Shown here: piece after piece, positions 1 through 6,902 of the stretch
Position numbering within the stretch: position 1 is the first letter of the stretch
Layout: the number at the start of each line of letters is the position of its first letter
Source: CAZOOR01 sp964581505
GTDB lineage: Bacteria; Bacteroidota; Ignavibacteria; Kapaibacteriales; UBA2268
NCBI GenBank assembly: GCA_964581505.1
Contig: CAZOOR010000003.1
Location: 22,902 to 86,901, forward strand
Length of the DNA stretch: 64,000 bases
Direction: 5' to 3'
Program-made: the position numbers and the translations under genes
The notes under the pieces: generated by a model
Database searches by the model: none
What the model was told of the DNA's origin: nothing
What the model saw: only the letters and a program-made list of their open reading frames with translations

Positions 1-1
1 T

Positions 2-712
2 GCACTTACCGTTTTAGATGACGGGTTATTATCTTTCGGCAAGCCTGCTCGGATTACCGCAACCGTTAGCGTTGGTTCTGCGGGTATTATCAATATTGAG
101 CGCGAGGCGGATATGAGCGGCTCCATACACAATAAGGGGGTATTGATAATATCTAACTTCTTCCGCGAACGCTTTGCACAGAAAAGACCTCTGGCATTTA
201 CTGCTTCACTTGCTTTTGAGCAGAACTATGGTGGTATAGACGGAGACAGTGCAACAGCCGCCGAAATATATGTCCTTATTTCAGCTATGATTAATGTACC
301 TGTTAATCAATCTTTTGCTCTTACAGGTTCGATGAATCAGAAGGGTGATATTCAGCCAATAGGTGGAGTAAATGAAAAAATTACAGGTTTCTACGAAATA
401 TGCAAGGAGCAAGGATTGACGGGTGAGCAGGGTATTTTGATTCCCGACCTCAATGTCAGAGATTTAATGCTTCGTCAGGAAATTGTTGATGATGTAAAAG
501 CCGGTAAATTTAAGATTTATTCATTCAAACGTATTGAAGAAGGTATGGAGCTTATTCTCGGTCTCCCTGCCGGCAAACTCGGCAAGGACGGAATTTATCC
601 CGAAGGTACTGTTTACAGAATGATTACGGATAGATTGAATGAGCTAACTGCTCTGGCAAAAGATAAAAAAATCAAGAAAAAATCAGAAAAGTCTAAGACA
701 AGTAGAAAGTAA
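2..712 (+). CDS. LonB-like ATP-dependent protease, C-terminal protease domain (5' truncated)
   Basis: The reading frame is already open at base 2, so only the C-terminal part of the gene lies in the window. It encodes the Lon-type Ser-Lys peptidase domain: the serine sits in GDSATAAE (codon near 248-250) and the lysine in GGVNEKI (codon near 377-379). The run IEREADMSGSIHNKGVLI and the FEQNYGG stretch are typical of the LonB / 'Lon-related putative protease' group with an AAA_32-type ATPase domain, rather than bacterial LonA. The tail after about base 600 is lysine-rich and low complexity. The stop lies 5 bases before the rpe start, so the two are probably co-transcribed. A true LonA is encoded separately at 40244-42709. 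The ATPase half lies outside the window, so subfamily placement rests on the protease domain alone. Confidence 0.9.
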   Translation, partial: ALTVLDDGLLSFGKPARITATVSVGSAGIINIEREADMSGSIHNKGVLIISNFFRERFAQKRPLAFTASLAFEQNYGGIDGDSATAAEIYVLISAMINVPVNQSFALTGSMNQKGDIQPIGGVNEKITGFYEICKEQGLTGEQGILIPDLNVRDLMLRQEIVDDVKAGKFKIYSFKRIEEGMELILGLPAGKLGKDGIYPEGTVYRMITDRLNELTALAKDKKIKKKSEKSKTSRK

Positions 713-717
713 TTGAT

Positions 718-1383
718 ATGAAGCAACACAAGATTAAAATTGCACCATCGCTATTATCTGCCAATTGGGCTAACTTGGAGCGGGACGTTCAACTCTGCGA
801 AGAAGGTGGTGCGGATATTTTGCATTTTGATTCTATGGATGGTCATTTTGTACCGAATATTACTATCGGTCCAATGATGCTCAAAGCAGTTAAATCTGTT
901 ACAAATCTTCCGGTTTCGGCGCATCTTATGATAGAGAATGCGGATTTCTTTATTGAGGATTATATTAGGAACGGAGCCAATTATGTGTCGGTGCATTCGG
1001 AATGTAGCCCGCATTTACATCGTTCACTTCAATTGATTCATAAATTCGGAGCAAAGGCAGGCTTGGCTCTTAATCCGGTAACACCGCTCGAATATGCTTA
1101 CGAAGCCGCCGAATATTGCGATTTTATTTTGTTAATGTCGGTCAATCCGGGCTTTGGGGGGCAGCAGTTTATTCCTTCCTTCCTGAAAAGAGCCGAAAAA
1201 TTGCGAAATTTTCTTAATAAGAATGGATTGGAATCTGTGGAAATCGAAGTTGATGGTGGTGTGAAGATTGATAATGCCGCTGACATAGTGAATGCCGGTG
1301 CTAATATTATTGTTTCCGGCACAGGTATTTTCAGTGGTAATATCGTTGATAATATCAAAGCAATGAGAGAAGAAGTGAGTTAA
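718..1383 (+). CDS. rpe: ribulose-phosphate 3-epimerase
   Basis: The 221-residue product is a full-length TIM-barrel epimerase that interconverts ribulose 5-phosphate and xylulose 5-phosphate in the pentose phosphate pathway. Family signatures are visible in order: IAPSLLSANWANL at the N-terminus, HFDSMDGHFVPN (metal-binding His and catalytic Asp), HLMIENAD, LMSVNPGFGGQ, and the second catalytic Asp in EVDGGV. The phosphate-binding NAGANIIVSGTGIF follows. It starts with ATG 5 bases after the LonB-like stop and is followed by a strong hairpin terminator, so it ends that transcription unit. Confidence 0.97.
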   Translation: MKQHKIKIAPSLLSANWANLERDVQLCEEGGADILHFDSMDGHFVPNITIGPMMLKAVKSVTNLPVSAHLMIENADFFIEDYIRNGANYVSVHSECSPHLHRSLQLIHKFGAKAGLALNPVTPLEYAYEAAEYCDFILLMSVNPGFGGQQFIPSFLKRAEKLRNFLNKNGLESVEIEVDGGVKIDNAADIVNAGANIIVSGTGIFSGNIVDNIKAMREEVS

Positions 1384-1402
1384 AATATATATTTGTATTT
1401 GG

Positions 1403-1440
1403 AAGGACTGCCTATGTTTTCTAACGCGGCAGTCCTTTAT
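1403..1440 (+). terminator. rho-independent terminator after rpe
   Basis: A perfect 10-bp stem (1403-1412 with 1428-1437) encloses a 15-base loop and runs into a T-rich tail. It lies 20 bases after the rpe stop. Confidence 0.85.
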
Positions 1441-1474
1441 TATTTACATTAATAAAATATTCCTGAAAAATTGT

Positions 1475-1482
1475 TAATTTTG
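1475..1482 (+). promoter_or_regulatory. candidate Bacteroidota-type -7 element for purL
   Basis: TAATTTTG matches the TAnnTTTG -7 consensus and lies 26 bases before the purL ATG, after the rpe terminator. No clear TTTG -33 box is present at the usual distance, so this is a partial match. Confidence 0.4.
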
Positions 1483-1508
1483 TTTCTTTTAATAACATCA
1501 AAATAAAA

Positions 1509-3743
1509 ATGAAAACTCCCGAGCATTTATATACAGAATTAGAAGTTACTGTCGAAACCGGTAAAGAATGCGGTTTGACCGAAGAAGAATATAATAACAT
1601 TGTTGAATTTTTAGGTCGTAAACCTACTTATACGGAAATTGGTGTTTACGGCGTTATGTGGAGCGAACACTGCTCCTATAAAAATTCAATAAAATTACTA
1701 AAAACATTGCCGCGTGACGGAAAGAATTTACTAGTTGGTGCAGGTGAAGAAAATGCGGGTCTTGTTGATATTGGGGACGGTTATGCTATTTGTTTCAAAA
1801 TAGAAAGCCATAACCACCCTTCTGCTATTGAGCCTTTCGAGGGTGCGGCAACCGGTGTCGGCGGTATTCTGCGTGATATTTTTTCTATGGGTGCAAGACC
1901 GATTGCCGCTCTGAATTCACTCCATTTCGGCGAACTGGATTCCGAGAGAATTAAGTATTTGCTTGGTGGTGTCGTTTCGGGTATTGCTCATTACGGGAAT
2001 TGTTTCGGCGTGCCGACTGTGGGCGGTGAAATATATTTCGAGGATAGCTATCACGATAATCCTTTGATAAATGCTATGGCTGTCGGTATTGTAAAAAGCG
2101 ATAGAACAGCCAGTGCTACTGCCGAAGGTGTCGGCAATCCTGTTTTCATTGTTGGTAGCGGTACCGGACGGGACGGCATTCACGGTGCTTCCTTGCTTGC
2201 TTCCCGTGAATTTGATGAACTTACTGATGATATGCGTCCTACCGTTCAGGTTGGGGATCCGTTCGCTGAAAAATTACTACTCGAAGCTACGCTTGAATTA
2301 ATTAAATCCGGTGTTGTAGTAGGTGTGCAAGATATGGGAGCGGCGGGTATCAGTTGTTCTACAAGTGAGATGAGTGCTAAGGGTAAAGCAGGTATGATTA
2401 TTGATTTGGATTTAGTACCATTGCGCGAAAATGATATGACTGCTTATGAAATTATGTTGTCCGAATCGCAGGAAAGGATGCTCTTCATTATTGAAAAAGG
2501 CAGGGAAAATGAAGCAATTGAGATTTGCGACAAATGGGATGTTCCAATCACAAAAATCGGTACTGTTACTGATGACGGTCTAATTAAAGTTACTCGTAAC
2601 GGAAAGCAAGTTTGTGAACTTGATGCCGATAATTTGGTGCTTGGCGGCGGGGCGCCGCAATACGACCGCGAAAAAAAGAAGCCGACATATTTAGAGGAAA
2701 CCTCCAACTTCGATTTAGATAGTCTAAAAACCGATTTATCTTTGAATGATATTTTTTGGAAGATATTGACTACACCGACTGTTGCATCAAAGCGATGGAT
2801 ATTTGAACAGTATGATTCGCAGGTTAGAACAAATACTATAACTATTAAAGGGGACGCCGCCGTACTTCGCTTGAAAGAATTACCCGGCAAAGGTATATCC
2901 GTTACAACGGATTGTAACCCCAGATATGTATATCTCAATCCTTATGAAGGTGCTAAAGCCGCTGTTGCCGAAGCCGCAAGAAATGTCGTCTGTACAGGCG
3001 CCAAACCTGTGGCTATTACTAATTGTCTTAATTTCGGTAATCCTTATGACCCGGAAGTCTATTGGCAATTTACCGAAGCGGTACGGGGTATGGGCGATGC
3101 TTGTCGTAAATTTGAAACTCCTGTTACAGGTGGCAATGTCTCTTTCCATAATGAATCACGCTCTCGAGCAGTATTTCCTACGCCGACCATTGGAATGCTC
3201 GGAGTAATTGATGATTTGGATAAAGTTATCGGAGCGGGATTTGTACATGAGGGCGATTTAATTGCTATAATAGGTAATACTCGCGAAGAACTTGGTGGCT
3301 CGGAGTATTTGAAGCAGGTTTTCGGGCTTGTTACGGGTAAAGCACCCATTCTGGATTTAGATGAAGAACAAAGATTGCATAACACAATACTTGAAGCCAT
3401 AGATAAGGAATTGTTTAGCTCTGCACACGATATTGCGGAAGGTGGTATTGCCGTTGCTTTGGCGGAGAAAGCAATAGTATCAGGTCAATTCGGGGCGCAT
3501 ATCGCTTTGCAGGGAACAAGTTCTGCGGCATTATTCGGCGAATCGCAATCAAGGGTAATTGTTTCATTTAACCCGGAATACAAAGATAAAATTGAGAATA
3601 TTTGCAAAGCAAATAGTATCGGGTTTGACTTAATCGGTACTGTTACCTCGTCCGATTTTATCATCAATGATGTTATTAATACAAATGTTGATGAATTAAC
3701 AAAAGAATATGAGGGTGCTATACCAAATATTATGAATAAGTAA
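1509..3743 (+). CDS. purL: phosphoribosylformylglycinamidine synthase, small-type PurL subunit
   Basis: The 744-residue product is the ATP-dependent synthase subunit of step four of purine synthesis (FGAR to FGAM). Its length matches the small PurL that works with separate PurQ and PurS, neither of which is in the window. Visible motifs are GVMWSEHCSYKNS with the active-site His, KIESHNHPSAIEPFEGAATG, GVQDMGAAG, and the second half with VCTGAKPVAITNCLNFGNP and GGNVSFHNES. The ATG is preceded by an A-rich stretch without a Shine-Dalgarno. The gene is a single unit between the rpe terminator and a bidirectional terminator. Confidence 0.97.
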   Translation: MKTPEHLYTELEVTVETGKECGLTEEEYNNIVEFLGRKPTYTEIGVYGVMWSEHCSYKNSIKLLKTLPRDGKNLLVGAGEENAGLVDIGDGYAICFKIESHNHPSAIEPFEGAATGVGGILRDIFSMGARPIAALNSLHFGELDSERIKYLLGGVVSGIAHYGNCFGVPTVGGEIYFEDSYHDNPLINAMAVGIVKSDRTASATAEGVGNPVFIVGSGTGRDGIHGASLLASREFDELTDDMRPTVQVGDPFAEKLLLEATLELIKSGVVVGVQDMGAAGISCSTSEMSAKGKAGMIIDLDLVPLRENDMTAYEIMLSESQERMLFIIEKGRENEAIEICDKWDVPITKIGTVTDDGLIKVTRNGKQVCELDADNLVLGGGAPQYDREKKKPTYLEETSNFDLDSLKTDLSLNDIFWKILTTPTVASKRWIFEQYDSQVRTNTITIKGDAAVLRLKELPGKGISVTTDCNPRYVYLNPYEGAKAAVAEAARNVVCTGAKPVAITNCLNFGNPYDPEVYWQFTEAVRGMGDACRKFETPVTGGNVSFHNESRSRAVFPTPTIGMLGVIDDLDKVIGAGFVHEGDLIAIIGNTREELGGSEYLKQVFGLVTGKAPILDLDEEQRLHNTILEAIDKELFSSAHDIAEGGIAVALAEKAIVSGQFGAHIALQGTSSAALFGESQSRVIVSFNPEYKDKIENICKANSIGFDLIGTVTSSDFIINDVINTNVDELTKEYEGAIPNIMNK

Positions 3744-3747
3744 AACA

Positions 3748-3796
3748 AATAAACTATAAAAAAAGCGGCTTCGAGCCGCTTTTTTTATAGTTTATT
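3748..3796. terminator. bidirectional terminator between purL and the convergent barrel gene
   Basis: A perfect 23-bp inverted repeat (3748-3770 with 3774-3796) with a 3-base loop has a GC core flanked by 7 A and 7 T, so a U-tract forms on either strand. It sits between the convergent ends at 3743 and 3809. Confidence 0.92.
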
Positions 3797-3808
3797 ATTT
3801 GGAGTAGT

Positions 3809-4351
3809 TTAGAATATTACCCAATTAACACCTATGAAAGGCTCCATAACACCGGCTTTAAATCTTGTGGGGTCAAGATAGAAACTAATAAATTTGACAC
3901 CACCATAGATATTCGTTAATTTAGTTACACGCCATTCTAAGCCTGTATTTACATTAATGCTTGTGTAAGTACTTGTACTTTTAACATATTCGGCTCTTTG
4001 AGGGTCGTAACTTGAATAGGTGCCGGTACTGATAGTAAAAACACCCTGTCCGTAGAACCAAAGAGTATTGGTCAATTTCGTGATATAATAATTAAAGTAA
4101 GGAGCAAATAAGAGGGAAGTAGTACTGGGCTGTCTGCCTGTGCCACCATCAAAAATAAACCCAAAATGTGCGCCGATAGCTGAATTATTACTTAGGTAAT
4201 AAAATAGATGACCTCCAATTGAAGGGAAATGCCCCACTTGAATACCAATACCACCTTTGTTGCTAAGCGAAGTAGTCTTTTTCTGGGCAAAAGTCGAAAT
4301 GCCGAATGCAAATACAAGTATTAATACAATTACAGTAATTCGTTTAAACAT
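3809..4351 (-). CDS. small outer-membrane beta-barrel-like protein
   Basis: The 180-residue product has a classic signal peptide (MFKRITVIV..., likely cleavage after TFA before QKK). The mature part shows alternating hydrophobic/polar strands rich in Gly, Tyr and Phe (IGIQVGHF, AIGAHFGFIFDGG, FAPYFNYY, WFYGQGVFT) and ends in VNWVIF, a terminal aromatic typical of barrel proteins recognised by the BAM complex. This is the pattern of 8-stranded 'outer membrane protein beta-barrel domain' proteins. A Shine-Dalgarno (AAGGA) lies about 7 bases before the ATG on the minus strand. No specific function can be given. Confidence 0.75.
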   Translation of the reverse strand: MFKRITVIVLILVFAFGISTFAQKKTTSLSNKGGIGIQVGHFPSIGGHLFYYLSNNSAIGAHFGFIFDGGTGRQPSTTSLLFAPYFNYYITKLTNTLWFYGQGVFTISTGTYSSYDPQRAEYVKSTSTYTSINVNTGLEWRVTKLTNIYGGVKFISFYLDPTRFKAGVMEPFIGVNWVIF

Positions 4352-4440
4352 AGTATATCCTTATAAAAATTAAAAAAACTCTAACATTGTTGAATACAAA
4401 ATATAATATATTCTTGAAGTTTCAAAATGAATTATGAAAG

Positions 4441-4473
4441 TTGTATTTTTTTTAAGAAATTTTAATATCTTTG
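4441..4473 (+). promoter_or_regulatory. Bacteroidota-type promoter for arsC
   Basis: A TTG at 4441-4443 and TATCTTTG at 4466-4473 match the -33 TTTG / -7 TAnnTTTG arrangement with a 22-base spacer, 37 bases before the arsC ATG. A second weaker candidate (TATTTTG) lies nearer the start. Confidence 0.55.
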
Positions 4474-4510
4474 TTATTGTAATATTGACCAAATATATTT
4501 TGTTTTTTAT

Positions 4511-4936
4511 ATGAAAATTTTAATATTATGCACAGGCAATTCCTGCCGTAGCCAAATGGTCGAAGGCTATTTGAGTAGTTTGGATAAAAGGCTTGATGTG
4601 TATTCTGCCGGCACAAATCCTGAAACCGAGGTTAGCCCTTATGCTGTATCTGTTATGAAAGAGAAAGGAATTGATATTAGCGGAAATATTCCTACAAATG
4701 TGGAACAATTTGTTAATGAAGCATTTGACTTTGTTGTTACTGTATGTGATAACGCAAAGAATAATTGCCCCGTATTTACCGGCACAGTTGGCAGAAGACA
4801 ACATATAGGTTTTGAAGACCCTGCTGATGCACGCGGCAGTAGAGATGAGATTTTGGACAAGTATCGTGAAGTCAGAGACTTGATTATTAGTACGTTTAAT
4901 GATTTGTATGAGAATAGTATAAAGATAAAATTATAA
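4511..4936 (+). CDS. arsC: thioredoxin-type arsenate reductase (low-molecular-weight phosphatase fold)
   Basis: The 141-residue product has the N-terminal P-loop CTGNSCR (Cys7, CX5R) of the low-molecular-weight tyrosine phosphatase fold. It also has a later pair, Cys79 and Cys86 in VCDNAKNNCPVF, placed as in the redox triad of the Staphylococcus pI258-type arsenate reductase. The triad shuttles a disulfide that thioredoxin reduces, so the trxB at 33210 could supply electrons. The expected reaction is arsenate to arsenite in the cytoplasm. There is no adjacent arsenite pump or ArsR. The next gene is a DsrE-family protein 32 bases on. Confidence 0.88.
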   Translation: MKILILCTGNSCRSQMVEGYLSSLDKRLDVYSAGTNPETEVSPYAVSVMKEKGIDISGNIPTNVEQFVNEAFDFVVTVCDNAKNNCPVFTGTVGRRQHIGFEDPADARGSRDEILDKYREVRDLIISTFNDLYENSIKIKL

Positions 4937-4968
4937 TAAATATTTCCGAAATATTATGAAGGTGAACA

Positions 4969-5322
4969 ATGAAAATGCTTTTTATTTTGAATGATGCCCC
5001 CTATGGGCTTGAGAAAACTTATAATGCGCTGAGAACTATTATGGCTATCCAAAAGGAATATCCCGAAACGGAAATTCATGTTAATCTGATGGCTGATTCT
5101 GTTTTTGCCGCCCTGACCAATCAGGTTACTCCCAGCGGTTATTATAATATCGAAAGAATGCTTGAAAGCATTATTAAGAAGAAAGCGCAAGTTAGAATAT
5201 GTACAACTTGCTTGCAAGCACGCGGTTTATTCGATGCGGAATTAATCGAAGGTATTGAATTCGGTACTTTGAAGCATCTTGCCGATTGGACTATGCAAGA
5301 TGATAAAGTTATTGTGTTCTGA
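4969..5322 (+). CDS. DsrE/DsrF-family sulfur-relay-like protein
   Basis: The 117-residue protein matches the DsrE-like fold: MKMLFILNDAPYG at the N-terminus with the conserved loop, then an Asn/Ala helix, VNLMADSVFAAL, and a cysteine pair Cys78/Cys81 in RICTTCLQARG. The cysteine at this position carries persulfide in the characterised members. The start is supported by a good Shine-Dalgarno (AAGGTG, four bases before ATG). It follows arsC and precedes a TSUP transporter block, which fits a role in handling reduced sulfur or redox cysteines, but the substrate is unknown. Confidence 0.82.
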   Translation: MKMLFILNDAPYGLEKTYNALRTIMAIQKEYPETEIHVNLMADSVFAALTNQVTPSGYYNIERMLESIIKKKAQVRICTTCLQARGLFDAELIEGIEFGTLKHLADWTMQDDKVIVF

Positions 5323-5343
5323 TTGATTGCACATTATTTTTAT

Positions 5344-5375
5344 TTTGCAAAAGAAACTAAAAATTTTGTATCTTG
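5344..5375 (+). promoter_or_regulatory. Bacteroidota-type promoter for the TSUP operon
   Basis: TTTG at 5344-5347 and TATCTTG at 5369-5375 are spaced 21 bases apart, close to TTTG / TAnnTTTG. They lie in the 126-base gap before the two-helix protein. Confidence 0.5.
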
Positions 5376-5448
5376 ATAATTGATTGTTTTCAATTTATTT
5401 TTTTATTAGACAATCAGTTAATACTTTGAATATTAATAGAAACGATTT

Positions 5449-5754
5449 ATGCTTAAATCTAAACATAAATATCTGTTTGTTGCTACATTTCTATTTTTGC
5501 TTTTATCTGCCGCAATTGTTCTTATTGCCGGTGAACCCGGACTCGAAGAAATTGCAATAGCGGAAAAAGCATCTACCGAGGGACTAAGCGGCATTAGTTT
5601 GTGGCTTGTTGATTTGTACAATGAACAAAGAACAATTTTTTCAATTGTTACATTACTAACGATGGGACTTGTTGGAATTAGTATTGCATTAATTACTGAA
5701 ATATTTCTAAAGATGTTTGGTATGGAAATTACGAAAATAGAGCATAATGAGTAG
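5449..5754 (+). CDS. small two-helix membrane protein upstream of the TSUP transporter
   Basis: I do not recognise a named family. The 101 residues contain two hydrophobic segments (about 7-27 and 65-88) separated by an acidic loop with GEPGLEE. The first helix could be an uncleaved signal anchor. The stop overlaps the start of the TSUP gene by 8 bases, so translation is probably coupled and the protein may be a subunit or partner of that transporter. That partnership is inference from the overlap only. Confidence 0.7.
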   Translation: MLKSKHKYLFVATFLFLLLSAAIVLIAGEPGLEEIAIAEKASTEGLSGISLWLVDLYNEQRTIFSIVTLLTMGLVGISIALITEIFLKMFGMEITKIEHNE

Positions 5755-6832
5755 CATTATGGAATTTTTTGATTTATTCAATATCTATTTACCTGTAGCT
5801 GGGACGGAATTCAATGTACTGCTGTTGCTGGCTATCGGCTTTTGCGTTGGGGTTCTCGGTGGTTTCTTCGGTGTCGGTGGTGCTTGGATTGTTACGCCTG
5901 CATTGAATATTTTCGGTTTTCCGATGCCATACGCAATAGGCACTGATTTTGCTCATATCTTTGGTAAATCTATTGTTGCTACAAGAAAACATGGCAAGAT
6001 GGGGAATGTCGATTGGAAATTGGGTTTCACTATTCCACTGGGTACAATACTTGGTGTAGAAATCGGCGCTCAATTTATTATGGCTCTCGAAGCATGGGGG
6101 AAAGACTTGGGCTACGACCTTGTCGGTAGTGTAGTTCGTTGGACTTATATTGTTATGCTTTTTGCCCTCTCTTCATGGATGTTCTATGATTATTTTGTAA
6201 TTAGAAAACGTAGGGAGCAGGAAGTATTAAGAACTGATGAATCTACTAATATGCTTCCGAGAAAGAAAACTGTTATTGAGAAATTGCGTGATATTCATAT
6301 TCCTCCGATGATTTCATATCCCAAGTCGGGTATTGAAGCTATTTCAATTTGGGTAATTATTTTTATTTTCTTTTTTGCCGGACTGATTTCAGGCTTTCTC
6401 GGTGTTGGCGGCGGGTTTATCAAAATGCCAACTATGGTTTATCTTTTAGGATGTCCGACTGCATTGGCGGTAGGAACAGACCTGTTTGTCGTTATGCTGG
6501 ACGGTGCTTATGGTTGTTTTTCCTATGCTATGAAAGGACGTGTGGAGCTTTTCGCCGCAGTATTTATGCTTGTCGGTGCTTCAATTGGTGCCCAAATCGG
6601 TGTAACGGCAGTTAAATATATTCGTGGTTATGGTATTCGCCTGTTGTTTGCCGTTATGATTGCATTTGCTGGTTTATCCGTCTTGCTTAAACAACTTGAA
6701 ACAATGACCGGTTCGGTTGCTCTTTCAATTATTTCCGGCATTGTTATTATGGGTGCTTCGTATGCAATGACTATTATTATTATTTATAAGTTAATTAAAG
6801 AATCTCGCAAAGAGAGAATAAGTAATTTGTAA
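5747..6832 (+). CDS. TSUP (TauE/SafE) family membrane transporter
   Basis: The 361-residue protein is a full-length TSUP transporter with two homologous halves, each carrying the family signature: GVLGGFFGVGGAWIVTPAL with GTDFAHIF in the first, GLISGFLGVGGGFIKMPTM with GTDLFVVM in the second. About eight to nine transmembrane segments flank a central cytoplasmic loop rich in Arg/Lys (residues about 150-185). Family members move sulfite, sulfoacetate, thiosulfate or other organosulfur anions across the inner membrane. The DsrE-family neighbour supports a sulfur substrate. The start overlaps the preceding gene by 8 bases; an alternative ATG lies 12 bases downstream. Confidence 0.9.
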   Translation: MSSIMEFFDLFNIYLPVAGTEFNVLLLLAIGFCVGVLGGFFGVGGAWIVTPALNIFGFPMPYAIGTDFAHIFGKSIVATRKHGKMGNVDWKLGFTIPLGTILGVEIGAQFIMALEAWGKDLGYDLVGSVVRWTYIVMLFALSSWMFYDYFVIRKRREQEVLRTDESTNMLPRKKTVIEKLRDIHIPPMISYPKSGIEAISIWVIIFIFFFAGLISGFLGVGGGFIKMPTMVYLLGCPTALAVGTDLFVVMLDGAYGCFSYAMKGRVELFAAVFMLVGASIGAQIGVTAVKYIRGYGIRLLFAVMIAFAGLSVLLKQLETMTGSVALSIISGIVIMGASYAMTIIIIYKLIKESRKERISNL

Positions 6833-6849
6833 TATATGTATGTATTTCC

Positions 6850-6892
6850 AATGCCGAAACCAATATAGTAAGCTTTCGGCATTTTCTTTTTT
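6850..6892 (+). terminator. terminator after the TSUP gene
   Basis: A perfect 10-bp stem (6850-6859 with 6874-6883) is followed by TTTCTTTTTT. Its position means the upstream in-frame ATG at 6840 is not a believable start for the next gene, which must begin at 6894 or 6903. Confidence 0.85.
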
Positions 6893-6902
6893 AATGATTT
6901 CT

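Noticed and set aside
2444..2938. 164-codon open frame on - inside purL
   Set aside because: Antisense to conserved purL motifs; no signal, domain or upstream regulatory site.
3748..3796. Long perfect palindrome as a transposon end or phage operator
   Set aside because: A GC core flanked by A7/T7 between two convergent stops is a typical bidirectional terminator.
6840..6902. Upstream ATG at 6840 as the start of the PEP-synthase-like gene
   Set aside because: The segment forms a perfect 10-bp stem with a T-run, a terminator for the TSUP gene, and the peptide it would encode is not like the family.
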